Shown here in pieces: positions 18,203-26,530 of a DNA stretch of 64,000 bases. How positions within the stretch are numbered: position 1 is the stretch's first letter; every line of letters begins with the position of its first letter. The position numbers were made by a program, and so were the translations under genes. The stretch is from Nocardiopsis sp. NRRL B-16309 (GTDB taxonomy: Bacteria; Actinomycetota; Actinomycetes; Streptosporangiales; Streptosporangiaceae): assembly GCF_001279585.1 (NCBI RefSeq), contig NZ_LGEC01000038.1, positions 1 to 64,000 on the forward strand, read 5' to 3'. A model generated the notes under the pieces. The model had not been told where the DNA came from. It ran no database searches and saw only the letters and a program-made list of their open reading frames with translations.

Positions 18203-20725
18203 TTGCGCGCGAACCGAAGGAGACCGGCACGTACCCTGTGCGCGCTGGTCACCGGCCTGCTGTGCGTCGTGACCACGGCGTCTCCCGCGTCGGCGGCGAC
18301 CGACTACAGCATTGACATCGACCTCTCCGCGGACGGCCCGCGGATCAGCGACCAGATGTACGGCATCTTCATGGAGGACATCAACCACGCGGCCGACGGC
18401 GGCCTGTACGCCGAACTGGTGCAGAACCGCTCCTTCGAATACAGCACCGCGGACAACGAGAACTACACGTCCATGACCGCCTGGGAGGAGACCGGCTCCG
18501 GAAACACCAACGGTCAGGTGAGCGTGGTGAACAACGCCGGTCGGCTCAACGAGCGAAACCGCAACTACCTCCGGGTCGTTCTGCCCCGCGACGGCAGCGA
18601 ATACGGTGTCGTGAACAGCGGTTATTCCACCGGAATTCCCGTCACGGAGGGGGAGGAGTACGACTTCTCGGTGTGGGTGAAGGCCCCGGGGCGCCCGGAC
18701 CCGGTGACGGTGCGGCTGCACGACACCGCGGGCGAGCCACTGGCCGAGCCGCTGTCCCTGGACGTCCGGGGCGACTGGGCAGAGTACACCGGCACGCTGA
18801 CCGCGACCGGCTCCAGCACCACCGGCCGACTCTCGGTCACCGGAAGCGGTGGCGGCGTGCTGGACCTGGACATGGTCTCCCTCTTTCCGCGCGAGACCTT
18901 CAACGGTCACGAGAACGGCCTGCGCGCGGACATCGCCGAGCAGATCGCCGCGCTGGAACCCGGCTTCGTCCGCTTCCCCGGCGGCTGCCTGGTCAACACC
19001 GGCAGCCACGAGGCCTACGAGGCGCCCGACTGGCCCCGCGAACGCTCCTTCCAGTGGAAGGACACGGTCGGACCGGTCGAGGAGCGCGCGACCAACCACA
19101 ACTTCTGGGGCTACAACCAGTCCTACGGACTCGGCTACTACGAGTACTTCCAGTTCGCCGAGGACCTCGGCGCCATGCCGCTGCCGGTCGTGCCCGCCCT
19201 CGTCACCGGCTGCGGGGAGAACCGGGCCACCGACGATCCCGAGCTGCTGGAGCGCCACGTCCAGGACACCCTGGACCTCATCGAGTTCGCCAACGGTCCG
19301 GCCGACTCCGAGTGGGGCGGTGTGCGCGCCGAGATGGGCCACCCCGATCCGTTTGGTCTGACCCACGTCCAGGTCGGCAACGAGGAGAACCTGCCCGACG
19401 CCTTCTTCGAGCGGTTCCTGGAGTTCCGCGAGGCCATCGAGGCCGAGTACCCCGACATCACCGTGGTGAGCAACTCCGGCCCGGCCTCCGGCGGCACCGT
19501 CTTCGAGCGCGCCTGGGAGCTCAACCGCGAGCACGGCGTCGACATGGTCGACGAGCACTACTACAACTCACCCGCCTGGTTCCTGGCCAACAACGAGCGC
19601 TACGACTCCTACGACCGCGAGGGCCCCGACGTCTACCTGGGCGAGTTCGCCTCACAGGGCAACCAGTTCTCCAACGCCCTGGCCGAAGCCGCCTTCATGA
19701 CGGGGCTGGAGCGCAACGCCGACGTGGTGCGGATGGCCTCCTACGCCCCGCTGCTGGCCGCGGACTGGTCCACCCAGTGGACCCCCGACATGATCTGGTT
19801 CGACAACAGCACCAGCTGGGGCTCGGCCAACTACGAGGTGCAGCGGCTCTTCTCGGCCAACACCGGTGACCAGGTCGTGCCCAGCACCGCCTCCGGCACC
19901 CCCGGCGTCGGCGGGCCGATCGCCGGCGCGGTGGGACTGTCCACCTGGAACACCAGCGCCGAGTACGACGACGTCCGCGTGACCTCCGCCGACGGCGAGA
20001 CGCTGCTTCACGACGACTTCTCCTCCGGCGCCGACCAGTGGACCCACGTCACCGACGCCGGCAACTGGATCGTCGAGGACGGCGCCTACGTGCAGACCGA
20101 CGTCTCCGGTGAGAACACCATGGTCACCGCCGGCGACCCGAAGTGGACCGACTACGATCTGGAGGTGACCGCCACCAAGCGGGAGGGCGCCGAGGGCTTC
20201 CTCGTCGGGTTCGGGGTCCAGGGCACCGGCGACTACTACTGGTGGAACCTGGGCGGGTGGAACAACACCCAGTCCGCGGTCGAGCGCGCCTCCGACGGCG
20301 CCAAGAGCACCATCGTCTCCGACGGCACGACCGTGGAGTCCGGCCGCGCCTACGACGTCCGCGTCCAGGTGCGCGACCGCGACGTCACCCTCTACCTCGA
20401 CGACGAGGAATGGGGCCGCTTCACCGCACCGGAGCCCGAACCGTTCCGCCAGGTCGTCACCCGCGACGAGCAGACCGGCGAGCTCATCGTCAAGGTCGTC
20501 AACGCCCAGGACGAGGCGGCCCACACGTCGATCGACCTCGGCTCGACCCGGGTGGAGCCCACCGCCGAGCTGACCGTCCTGCAGGCCGACCCGGAAGCGG
20601 TGAACACCGCGACCGACCGGCCCGTCAGCCCGGAGACCTCCACCATCGACGGCGTGGGCAGTACGTTCGCCCACACCTTCCCGGCGCACTCGGTCACCTT
20701 CATGCGCCTCACGCCAGAGGAGTAG
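18203..20725 (+). CDS. Secreted alpha-L-arabinofuranosidase, GH51
   Basis: This is an 840-aa secreted glycoside hydrolase that removes arabinofuranosyl groups from arabinan or arabinoxylan. The TTG start at 18203 has a strong GGAGGA five nt upstream. A twin-arginine-like, Arg-rich signal peptide (about residues 1-31, ending ASPASA) follows. A carbohydrate-binding-like beta sandwich lies within about residues 90-230. The (beta/alpha)8 barrel carries the probable acid/base Glu in VQVGNEEN (about 393) and the nucleophile Glu in VYLGEFAS (about 480). A laminin-G-like domain (about 580-740) precedes the C-terminal sandwich. The gene has its own promoter and a LacI-type operator, so it is probably induced by arabinose-containing sugars. 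Confidence 0.92.
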   Translation: MRANRRRPARTLCALVTGLLCVVTTASPASAATDYSIDIDLSADGPRISDQMYGIFMEDINHAADGGLYAELVQNRSFEYSTADNENYTSMTAWEETGSGNTNGQVSVVNNAGRLNERNRNYLRVVLPRDGSEYGVVNSGYSTGIPVTEGEEYDFSVWVKAPGRPDPVTVRLHDTAGEPLAEPLSLDVRGDWAEYTGTLTATGSSTTGRLSVTGSGGGVLDLDMVSLFPRETFNGHENGLRADIAEQIAALEPGFVRFPGGCLVNTGSHEAYEAPDWPRERSFQWKDTVGPVEERATNHNFWGYNQSYGLGYYEYFQFAEDLGAMPLPVVPALVTGCGENRATDDPELLERHVQDTLDLIEFANGPADSEWGGVRAEMGHPDPFGLTHVQVGNEENLPDAFFERFLEFREAIEAEYPDITVVSNSGPASGGTVFERAWELNREHGVDMVDEHYYNSPAWFLANNERYDSYDREGPDVYLGEFASQGNQFSNALAEAAFMTGLERNADVVRMASYAPLLAADWSTQWTPDMIWFDNSTSWGSANYEVQRLFSANTGDQVVPSTASGTPGVGGPIAGAVGLSTWNTSAEYDDVRVTSADGETLLHDDFSSGADQWTHVTDAGNWIVEDGAYVQTDVSGENTMVTAGDPKWTDYDLEVTATKREGAEGFLVGFGVQGTGDYYWWNLGGWNNTQSAVERASDGAKSTIVSDGTTVESGRAYDVRVQVRDRDVTLYLDDEEWGRFTAPEPEPFRQVVTRDEQTGELIVKVVNAQDEAAHTSIDLGSTRVEPTAELTVLQADPEAVNTATDRPVSPETSTIDGVGSTFAHTFPAHSVTFMRLTPEE

Positions 20726-20845
20726 CCCGCGACGGCACCCCGCCCGCCGGGCGGCTGCACGAACGGGGTTGGCTCAGGTCCCACGCGGTCTCCAGGGCCT
20801 CTTCGATACTGTGCAGCCTGACCTTCTTCAGGAACCAGTCCGCGA

Positions 20846-20883
20846 TGTGGCCGCTCCCGGGAACCTCTCGGGGAGCGGCCACA
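20846..20883. terminator. Bidirectional hairpin terminator
   Basis: A perfect 13-bp stem (20846-20858 with 20871-20883, 12-nt loop) lies between the convergent GH51 and DUF262 genes. Confidence 0.6.
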
Positions 20884-20983
20884 CGAAGAGGGGGCACCTG
20901 CTCAGTCGAGAGGTTCGGGGGCCCCTGCCAGAGCCACGCCAGGGCGCTGGCCTCGGTCTCTGCGGCCTCGTGCCCCTCGTGTG

Positions 20984-23083
20984 CTATTCGCCGGTCTGGA
21001 ACTCGTACGCCTGCCGCACCAGCCCCATGACCTGACCGAGATCGGTGTCCTCGTCCAGGTCGATCTGAACACTGCCGTTCCCCCACTTGCCCTTGCCTGT
21101 CACGTCCGTGGCCAGGCCCCGGTCATCGTGGAGCGTCTCGAAGGGCATGTTCAGGATCAGCCGCAACCGTTCGGTCTGAGGGATCACGTCGACGAAGTTG
21201 GTCTCGGTCTTGTAGGCGACGTAGTTCTTCAGGAACGTCTCACTGACAGCCTCATCGAGAGCGAGGACCTCACCCCTGAACTTCTCGAACAGGGCCTGTG
21301 GGGCGGGCCGGGAGAGGTTCGGGTGGTCATTGATCGTGTACGCCGACTCGGGGCGGGGCTCTGGCTGATTGAAGCCCGAGGGCAGTACGGGGCGAGGCCA
21401 GATCTCCAGCGCTCGGGCTGCCAACCGCTCGGCCCGCTGGACGATCGTTTCCTCGTTCCAGGTCTCCAGAGTCCCCAGCCCCTGGTTCAGCCGGAGCGGG
21501 CTCTCCCGGAAGCCGCCCTTCAAGTCTCGTTTCTTGGTGAACGGCAGGTCACCGTACTCGGAGTTGTAGCCGGTCAGCGTCAGATTGCCCAGGGTGTGCA
21601 GGCGGCGCGCCCGGACATTGGCCCAGTCGGGGCCGAGGTCGTCACGCCACCGCTGGGAGAGGTTCTCGTTCTGCGGCAGGATGTGCTCGATCGTGTAGTC
21701 CTCGACCGACACCTGTTCCTTGCGTCCGAAGTTCTCCAACCTCCGCAGGAGGTACGAGCGCCGCTTGAAGTTGTACATGTTGTCGCCGATCAGAGCGTCG
21801 GTGAACTGCTGGTCGGTGGGGAACAACCGGTAGCTCTTCAACCCCACCAGGTGTGCCTGGACGCTCTCGACGTACCTGGTCTTGTCGATCGACTTCGTGA
21901 ATGTACTGAACGTTCTGTTGAGGGAGTTCGTCGGAATCCGGCAGGTGGCCCGGCGGAAGATGTAGGAGGTGACCATGTCGATGATGGAAAGCAGGCCCTC
22001 ACGGTCCAGCCTGTCGTTCTTGTAGTCACCGTAGAGTTCCAGCAGCAGGGGGTAGACCACGTCCGCCTTGATCTCCCGCAGGTCCTGGAAGGCCTCGGCG
22101 AGTTCCTTGTCGCTCTCATGGCCCAGGGCCACGGCGCAGTACCACGACGCGTAGGATCGGAGCTCCTTGACAAGCGATTCGATCGTCTCGCCCTGCTCGC
22201 GCCGATTCCGTGAGTGTTCTTTGAAGGCCCCGTACACGTCTCCGAATCGGGGGATCTCCCCGGTCGCGACCGTGAGGTAGTGCCGGACGAAATCGTCGAA
22301 CTGCTTCTCGTATGCGGCCTGGCCGAAGTCCGTCTCCATGGGACGCCAGTAGTTGTTGTACAGCATCTTCTGGGAGTTGGTCGGTAGCCCCATGAGCACG
22401 TAGTTGCGGATGAGGTCCGCCTGGGTCAGCTGCCGACCGGTCGAGTTCATGGACTCGAAGATCAGCTGTGGGTTGTCGTACGCGCGGTCCAAACGGATGT
22501 CGACGACCACCAGTTTGGCCAGCCCTCGGCAGACCGCCGCCAGGTCCTTGCCGGGTTTGGCCAGCTCCTGGCGGAACCTCGCGAAGTTCTGCTGAACCCT
22601 CTCCGAGGCATCGGTCGGCAGCTCGGTTCGACTGACGATGGCCCTCAGCGTCGTTTCGTCCTTCTTGCTGAGCAGGAGCTTGAAGTACTCGTCACTGCCT
22701 TCCTCCTCCTCGCTGTTCACGAGGTACCGGTGGCGCAGCTTCTTCGGTGAGAACTCCTTCCACGGTTCGCGTTCCCCTGCCGGGTACCCGTCCAGTACGT
22801 CGGCCAGCGCGGCGATCAGGAGGGTCACCGTCGTCAGCCGCTGCTGTCCGTCGATGACCAGGTTGGGCTCCTGCGTGGTCAGATTGGAGAGCCCCTTCTC
22901 CACGTGCACGATCGACCCGGTGAAATGGGAGTTCAGTTCCGCATCACGGCCCGCTCGTTCGATGTCGCCCATCAGCTGGTCGCACTCGTTTTCGGTCCAG
23001 GAGTAGGCGCGCTGGTAGATGGGGATCACGAACTGGCTGCCCTTCTCGAGCAGTCTGAGCAGCTGGGTCTCGGAGGCCTTCAC
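20984..23083 (-). CDS. GmrSD-like DUF262/DUF1524 nuclease, probable anti-phage type IV restriction
   Basis: This is a 699-aa single-chain protein. The DUF262 (ParB/sulfiredoxin-like NTPase) part has IPIYQRAYSWTENE (residues 20-33) and the VIDGQQRLTTVTLL motif near residue 77. The DUF1524 HNH nuclease part has YTIEHILPQNENL near 462 and LGNLTLTGYNSEYGDLPF near 497. Residues about 595-699 resemble the DUF5655 domain often fused to these proteins. GmrSD-type enzymes cut DNA with modified (for example glucosylated) bases and use NTPs. The start is a GTG at 23083. It is the first gene of the defence island, and an IS remnant lies directly upstream. Confidence 0.88.
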   Translation of the reverse strand: MKASETQLLRLLEKGSQFVIPIYQRAYSWTENECDQLMGDIERAGRDAELNSHFTGSIVHVEKGLSNLTTQEPNLVIDGQQRLTTVTLLIAALADVLDGYPAGEREPWKEFSPKKLRHRYLVNSEEEEGSDEYFKLLLSKKDETTLRAIVSRTELPTDASERVQQNFARFRQELAKPGKDLAAVCRGLAKLVVVDIRLDRAYDNPQLIFESMNSTGRQLTQADLIRNYVLMGLPTNSQKMLYNNYWRPMETDFGQAAYEKQFDDFVRHYLTVATGEIPRFGDVYGAFKEHSRNRREQGETIESLVKELRSYASWYCAVALGHESDKELAEAFQDLREIKADVVYPLLLELYGDYKNDRLDREGLLSIIDMVTSYIFRRATCRIPTNSLNRTFSTFTKSIDKTRYVESVQAHLVGLKSYRLFPTDQQFTDALIGDNMYNFKRRSYLLRRLENFGRKEQVSVEDYTIEHILPQNENLSQRWRDDLGPDWANVRARRLHTLGNLTLTGYNSEYGDLPFTKKRDLKGGFRESPLRLNQGLGTLETWNEETIVQRAERLAARALEIWPRPVLPSGFNQPEPRPESAYTINDHPNLSRPAPQALFEKFRGEVLALDEAVSETFLKNYVAYKTETNFVDVIPQTERLRLILNMPFETLHDDRGLATDVTGKGKWGNGSVQIDLDEDTDLGQVMGLVRQAYEFQTGE

Positions 23084-23218
23084 AGCGTAGGGTGCCCTTC
23101 TGGTCGCTATCGGGTGGGATCCGCCTTCACTCTGCCACGGCCATGAGCGATACGGGAGGTGTATCAGAGTGCGAGCAGACCTGAAGGAGAAGCCTTCAAG
23201 ATGGGGGAGTCGCGCACC

Positions 23219-24114
23219 GAGCCTTTTTCATCCTGTCTCGCGCAGCTGGAGTACGAGTACGGCCCCGGTGATCACGCCGGCGCGTTGTGGGCAACAGCGG
23301 AGCTTGCGCAGGAGGCGCCAGTTCTTCAGCTGAGCAATGGCCCTCTCGCCGGGGCTGCGGAACCGGGCGTGCTCGGAGTTGGCGTCCTTCTTCCATTGCG
23401 GCTTGCCCCGGCCCTTGAACGGGCAGAACACGATCTCGCTCAGACCGAGGTAGCCCTTGTCGGCCAACGCCACCCGGTCGGCGGCGGCGATGCGCTCGGC
23501 GACCCTCCACACGCGGGCGGCTCTGACATCGTGCACCGCGCCGGGCAGGGACCACGAGGTCCACAGCAGCGACCCGTCGGAAGCGGCCACGAACGTTCAT
23601 TCCGTGGTGCCTGTGCTTGCCCGAGTAGAAGGGCCGGTCCGCAGCCAGCCGGTCGCACGCGATGAGCGTGCCGTCCAGGACCACGAAGGCGTGCCCGGCC
23701 CTGCGTGCCCGGGCGCAGCGCCTGTTGGAGGGCGGGTGCGCGGCGTGCGAGCAGGCCAGTGGTCTCGTGTACGTACCGCCAAGCGGTGGCTGTACCGACA
23801 CCGAAGCCCGCCGCGACCTGATCGAACGTCTCGCCCTTGAACAGGTGCACCAGCACCAGGAGGGCCTGTTGGGCGGGGGAGAGCCTGCGCCAGGCGGAGC
23901 CGATCGCCATGCGGTGGCGGCGGATCACTCCGGCGGTGTAGTTCAGGGTTCGGCGTGACAGGGGCAGCGCAGCACGGTAGAACAGCATCAGAGCCCTTGG
24001 TGTGGCAGGTTTTCTTGGTCGTTAACCCACCTACCAGGGGCTTCTTGCTGTCAGGGGAGGTTCCGGATAGCTGGTGTGAGCCTGTGACCTGCGCCTTCAG
24101 GATGAAAAAGGCTC
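23219..24114 (-). mobile_element. IS5-family insertion sequence (IS1031/IS427-like), decayed
   Basis: This is an 896-bp element bounded by perfect 17-bp inverted repeats (23219-23235 and 24098-24114, GAGCCTTTTTCATCCTG) with one minus-strand transposase gene between them. No short target duplication is visible at the ends, so one flank may have changed since insertion. It sits between the GmrSD-like gene and the Gabija-like operon, marking a junction in the island. Confidence 0.85.
23228..23988 (-). pseudogene. IS5-family DDE transposase, two frameshifts
   Basis: The transposase is readable in three pieces. It starts MLFYRAALPLSRRTLNY with the helix-turn-helix GVGTATAWRYVHE (ATG at 23988). 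It shifts frame near 23715 to continue GHAFVVLDGTLIACDR…FYSGKHRHHGMNV. It shifts again near 23588 to VAASDGSLLW…LADKGYLGLSE and ends at 23228. The DDE catalytic region (VVLDGT, LADKGY, ERAIAQLK) is present but split. At the second break the reading MNV-[c]-VAASDG is explained by loss of two bases. The element is therefore probably not autonomous. Confidence 0.85.
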
Positions 24115-24409
24115 AGCGACCAGCTCGGCATGGAAGTTATGATCTGCTGCTCCCTGAATCTTTCGGCCGCTCGAGCGGCGGCCTCATGCGGGTCCGGAAT
24201 TCGCTTAGGGTCGACGCTTGAGGTGGCCCATTGGTTTACTGGGGATGCTGAGAAATCTTGCTTTCAGGGATTTCCGAGATTGGTCGTGTGCTGATGAGGT
24301 CTGGGGTACGATCCTTGCCGACGGACCTGCGATCTTCTTTCCTTATTTGCCGCTCTCACGGCTGTGCTTCTTGTCTTGCTTGTCTTCGGTCTTCTCAGCA
24401 AGGATGCGT
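24115..24409. other. Leader region of the Gabija-like operon
   Basis: I find no convincing gene in this stretch. It contains a 14-bp palindrome GCCGCTCGAGCGGC (24166-24179) and is richer in A/T than neighbouring DNA, so the operon promoter probably lies here. The downstream frame is open through much of it, but the translation is not protein-like. Confidence 0.4.
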
Positions 24410-26530
24410 ATGCGAATCAAGTCAGTTCGTGTAGAAAACTTCCGGAGGCTGCGTTCGGTCAAGGTGGATCTTGATCCCGATTCGACGGTCTTTGTTGGTG
24501 CGAACAACAGTGGGAAAACATCGATGACCCACGTTTTTCGTTTCTTCTTCGAGCGCCGGAAGAGTGACTTCACGTTCTACGACTTCAACTCCGGTTGCTG
24601 GGATCAGTTTCAGGGGGTGAAGGAGCTCGGCCAGGGCGAGGCGGAGAAGCTGCCGAAGATCCGCCTCGACCTTCTTTTGGAGGTCGACAGGCAGGATTGG
24701 TATCGAGTTGTCGAGTTGATGTCCTTCCATGACCTGTCCGAGGACATCGGCCGGGTGGCGCTCCGGTTGGAGTTCGCGCCGAGGCAGGACCTCGCCGAAC
24801 GGTTTATGGTAGCTCGGAAGAACGCCCGGAAGGCCAGGGAACAGCAGCCCGAGAAGGAGAGGGCGCTCTTCGCTCCTTGGCCGGAGGATCTGCGTGATTA
24901 TCTGGATCGGGAGCTGAATTCCGCTTACGAGTTCCGCTACCACGTGCTTGACCCAGATTCGTTCGACCGGGAGGGTTCGGTCTGTGCGGGATCCGATGCC
25001 ACGGGAAGACTGGCTGACTCTTCGGCAGCGGCCAGGGAATTCGTTGACAGCCTGATCCATGTGGACATGGTTGATGCCCAGCGGTTCCTCTCTGATGATG
25101 AGACGTCCAAAGGTCGGGATCTGTCCCGGCATGTTCGCCGGTTCCTCGACTACTCGGCTTCGGAAGATATCGACCACGCCGCGCACCAGGCCCTGAAGGC
25201 TTCGGAGCAGCAGGCGGAGTCCTATCTCGTGGGCAAGTTCGCCACCACCTTCGCCCGGCTGAACAAAGTCGCCGGGCCGGGGATCCGCAATCCGAGGCTG
25301 AGCGTACGGAGCCGACAGAGCGGTGATGCCCTGCTCGCTGAGAGCGCATGGGTGTACTACCAGTTCGCTCCGGGGGAGGAAGACGCTCAGCGGCAGCTTC
25401 CCGAGCGATTCAACGGTCTCGGTTACAAGAACTTCCTCTTCATGCTCATCGAGATCCACGAGATGCACCGCCGTTGGGCGGCGGGTGTGGGGGTGCGACC
25501 GCTCATCCACCTCGTGGTGATCGAGGAGCCCGAGGCCCACATGCATCCTCAACTCCAACAGGCGTTCCTGAAGATCGCACGGGAGTTCGTTGATGAGGAC
25601 GAGTCCGAGGTGTTCCATACCCAACTCGTAGTGACCACGCACTCTCCCCACATTATCTACGACACCTCCTTCGACCCGATCAGGTACTTCCGCCGCCTGT
25701 CGGAACCGGACGGGACCCCTGCCTGCGAAGTCAGGGATCTGTCCAAACTCGATACAGACGACCCCAGGTTCCTGCGCCGTTTCCTCAAGCTCACCAACTG
25801 CCATCTCTTCTTCGCTGACGCGGTGATCCTTGTGGAGGGTGACGCCGAGCGTGTGCTGCTGCCGTTGATGATCGATACCGATCCGGGCAGGCTCCCGCAG
25901 CTGGTGAGCTCGCACATCTCCCTGCTCGAGGTGGGTGGATCCCATGCTCTTCGTTTCAAGCCGTTGGTGCGGTTCCTCGGTTTGCCCGCACTGGTCATCA
26001 CCGACCTGGACAGTGTCGCGATGCCCAAGGGCGGAACGCGAAGGAAGGCCTGTCTGGTGGACACAGCCGGAGCGGTGACCTCCAATCAGACGCTCATCCA
26101 GTGGATTCCGGGAAAAAAGGATATTGAGGAGCTTCTGAAGACCCAGCGTGAGGGCAAACAGGACAAGAATCGAGAGGGCGTGTCCCCTTCCTGGGTACGT
26201 GTTTCCTATCAGACCCGCCAAACTTTTAGTTGGGGCGGAAAGACCCATCATTCCGCGGGGCGAACTTTCGAGGAAAGCATGCTCCTCGAAAACCTTGAGT
26301 GGATGCGCGAAAACGGTAAGAAAGTAGGTTTCGAGCTGGACGAGGGGCTCTCTCCAGAACAGCTCGTTCAGGAGGTCTTCGATTTCGTGCGCAACCCTCC
26401 GGAAGGAAAAACCAACCTTGCGTTGACTCTCTTTGATCTCTTCGAAGAATCACCTTGGGAAACCCCTCATTACATCCAGGAGGGCCTGAGCTGGCTGAAC
26501 AACGAGCTTGACCGGGAGGCGGACCTGTGA
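24410..26530 (+). CDS. OLD-family ATPase/TOPRIM nuclease, GajA-like
   Basis: This is a 706-aa class 2 OLD (overcoming lysogenization defect) endonuclease. The N-terminal ABC-type ATPase has MRIKSVRVENFRRLRS, Walker A FVGANNSGKTS (about residues 28-38) and Walker B VVIEEPEAHMHPQ (about 368). The C-terminal TOPRIM nuclease has VILVEGDAERVLLPL (about 473), the VITDLDS acidic pair (about 530) and GRTFEESMLLEN. In Gabija, GajA nicks DNA when nucleotide pools fall. The start is one of two nearby ATGs (24404/24410); AAGGA sits at the right distance for 24410. Its last codon overlaps the UvrD gene (GTGA). At 706 aa it is longer than Bacillus GajA, so I call it Gabija-like rather than canonical. Confidence 0.88.
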   Translation: MRIKSVRVENFRRLRSVKVDLDPDSTVFVGANNSGKTSMTHVFRFFFERRKSDFTFYDFNSGCWDQFQGVKELGQGEAEKLPKIRLDLLLEVDRQDWYRVVELMSFHDLSEDIGRVALRLEFAPRQDLAERFMVARKNARKAREQQPEKERALFAPWPEDLRDYLDRELNSAYEFRYHVLDPDSFDREGSVCAGSDATGRLADSSAAAREFVDSLIHVDMVDAQRFLSDDETSKGRDLSRHVRRFLDYSASEDIDHAAHQALKASEQQAESYLVGKFATTFARLNKVAGPGIRNPRLSVRSRQSGDALLAESAWVYYQFAPGEEDAQRQLPERFNGLGYKNFLFMLIEIHEMHRRWAAGVGVRPLIHLVVIEEPEAHMHPQLQQAFLKIAREFVDEDESEVFHTQLVVTTHSPHIIYDTSFDPIRYFRRLSEPDGTPACEVRDLSKLDTDDPRFLRRFLKLTNCHLFFADAVILVEGDAERVLLPLMIDTDPGRLPQLVSSHISLLEVGGSHALRFKPLVRFLGLPALVITDLDSVAMPKGGTRRKACLVDTAGAVTSNQTLIQWIPGKKDIEELLKTQREGKQDKNREGVSPSWVRVSYQTRQTFSWGGKTHHSAGRTFEESMLLENLEWMRENGKKVGFELDEGLSPEQLVQEVFDFVRNPPEGKTNLALTLFDLFEESPWETPHYIQEGLSWLNNELDREADL

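Noticed and set aside
18061..18315. Possible 84-codon leader gene before GH51
   Set aside because: The AAGGA is too close to the ATG, the translation is unremarkable and it runs into the GH51 signal peptide.
20709..21086. Minus-strand frame with helix-like C-terminal residues (HIADWFLKKVRLHSIEEALE)
   Set aside because: It overlaps the end of the DUF262 gene and the hairpin at 20846-20883; no start signal. It could be a remnant but support is too thin.
24218..24409. Longer start for the OLD-family protein
   Set aside because: The extra residues are not protein-like; MRIKSVRVENFR is the normal family start and has a ribosome-binding site.
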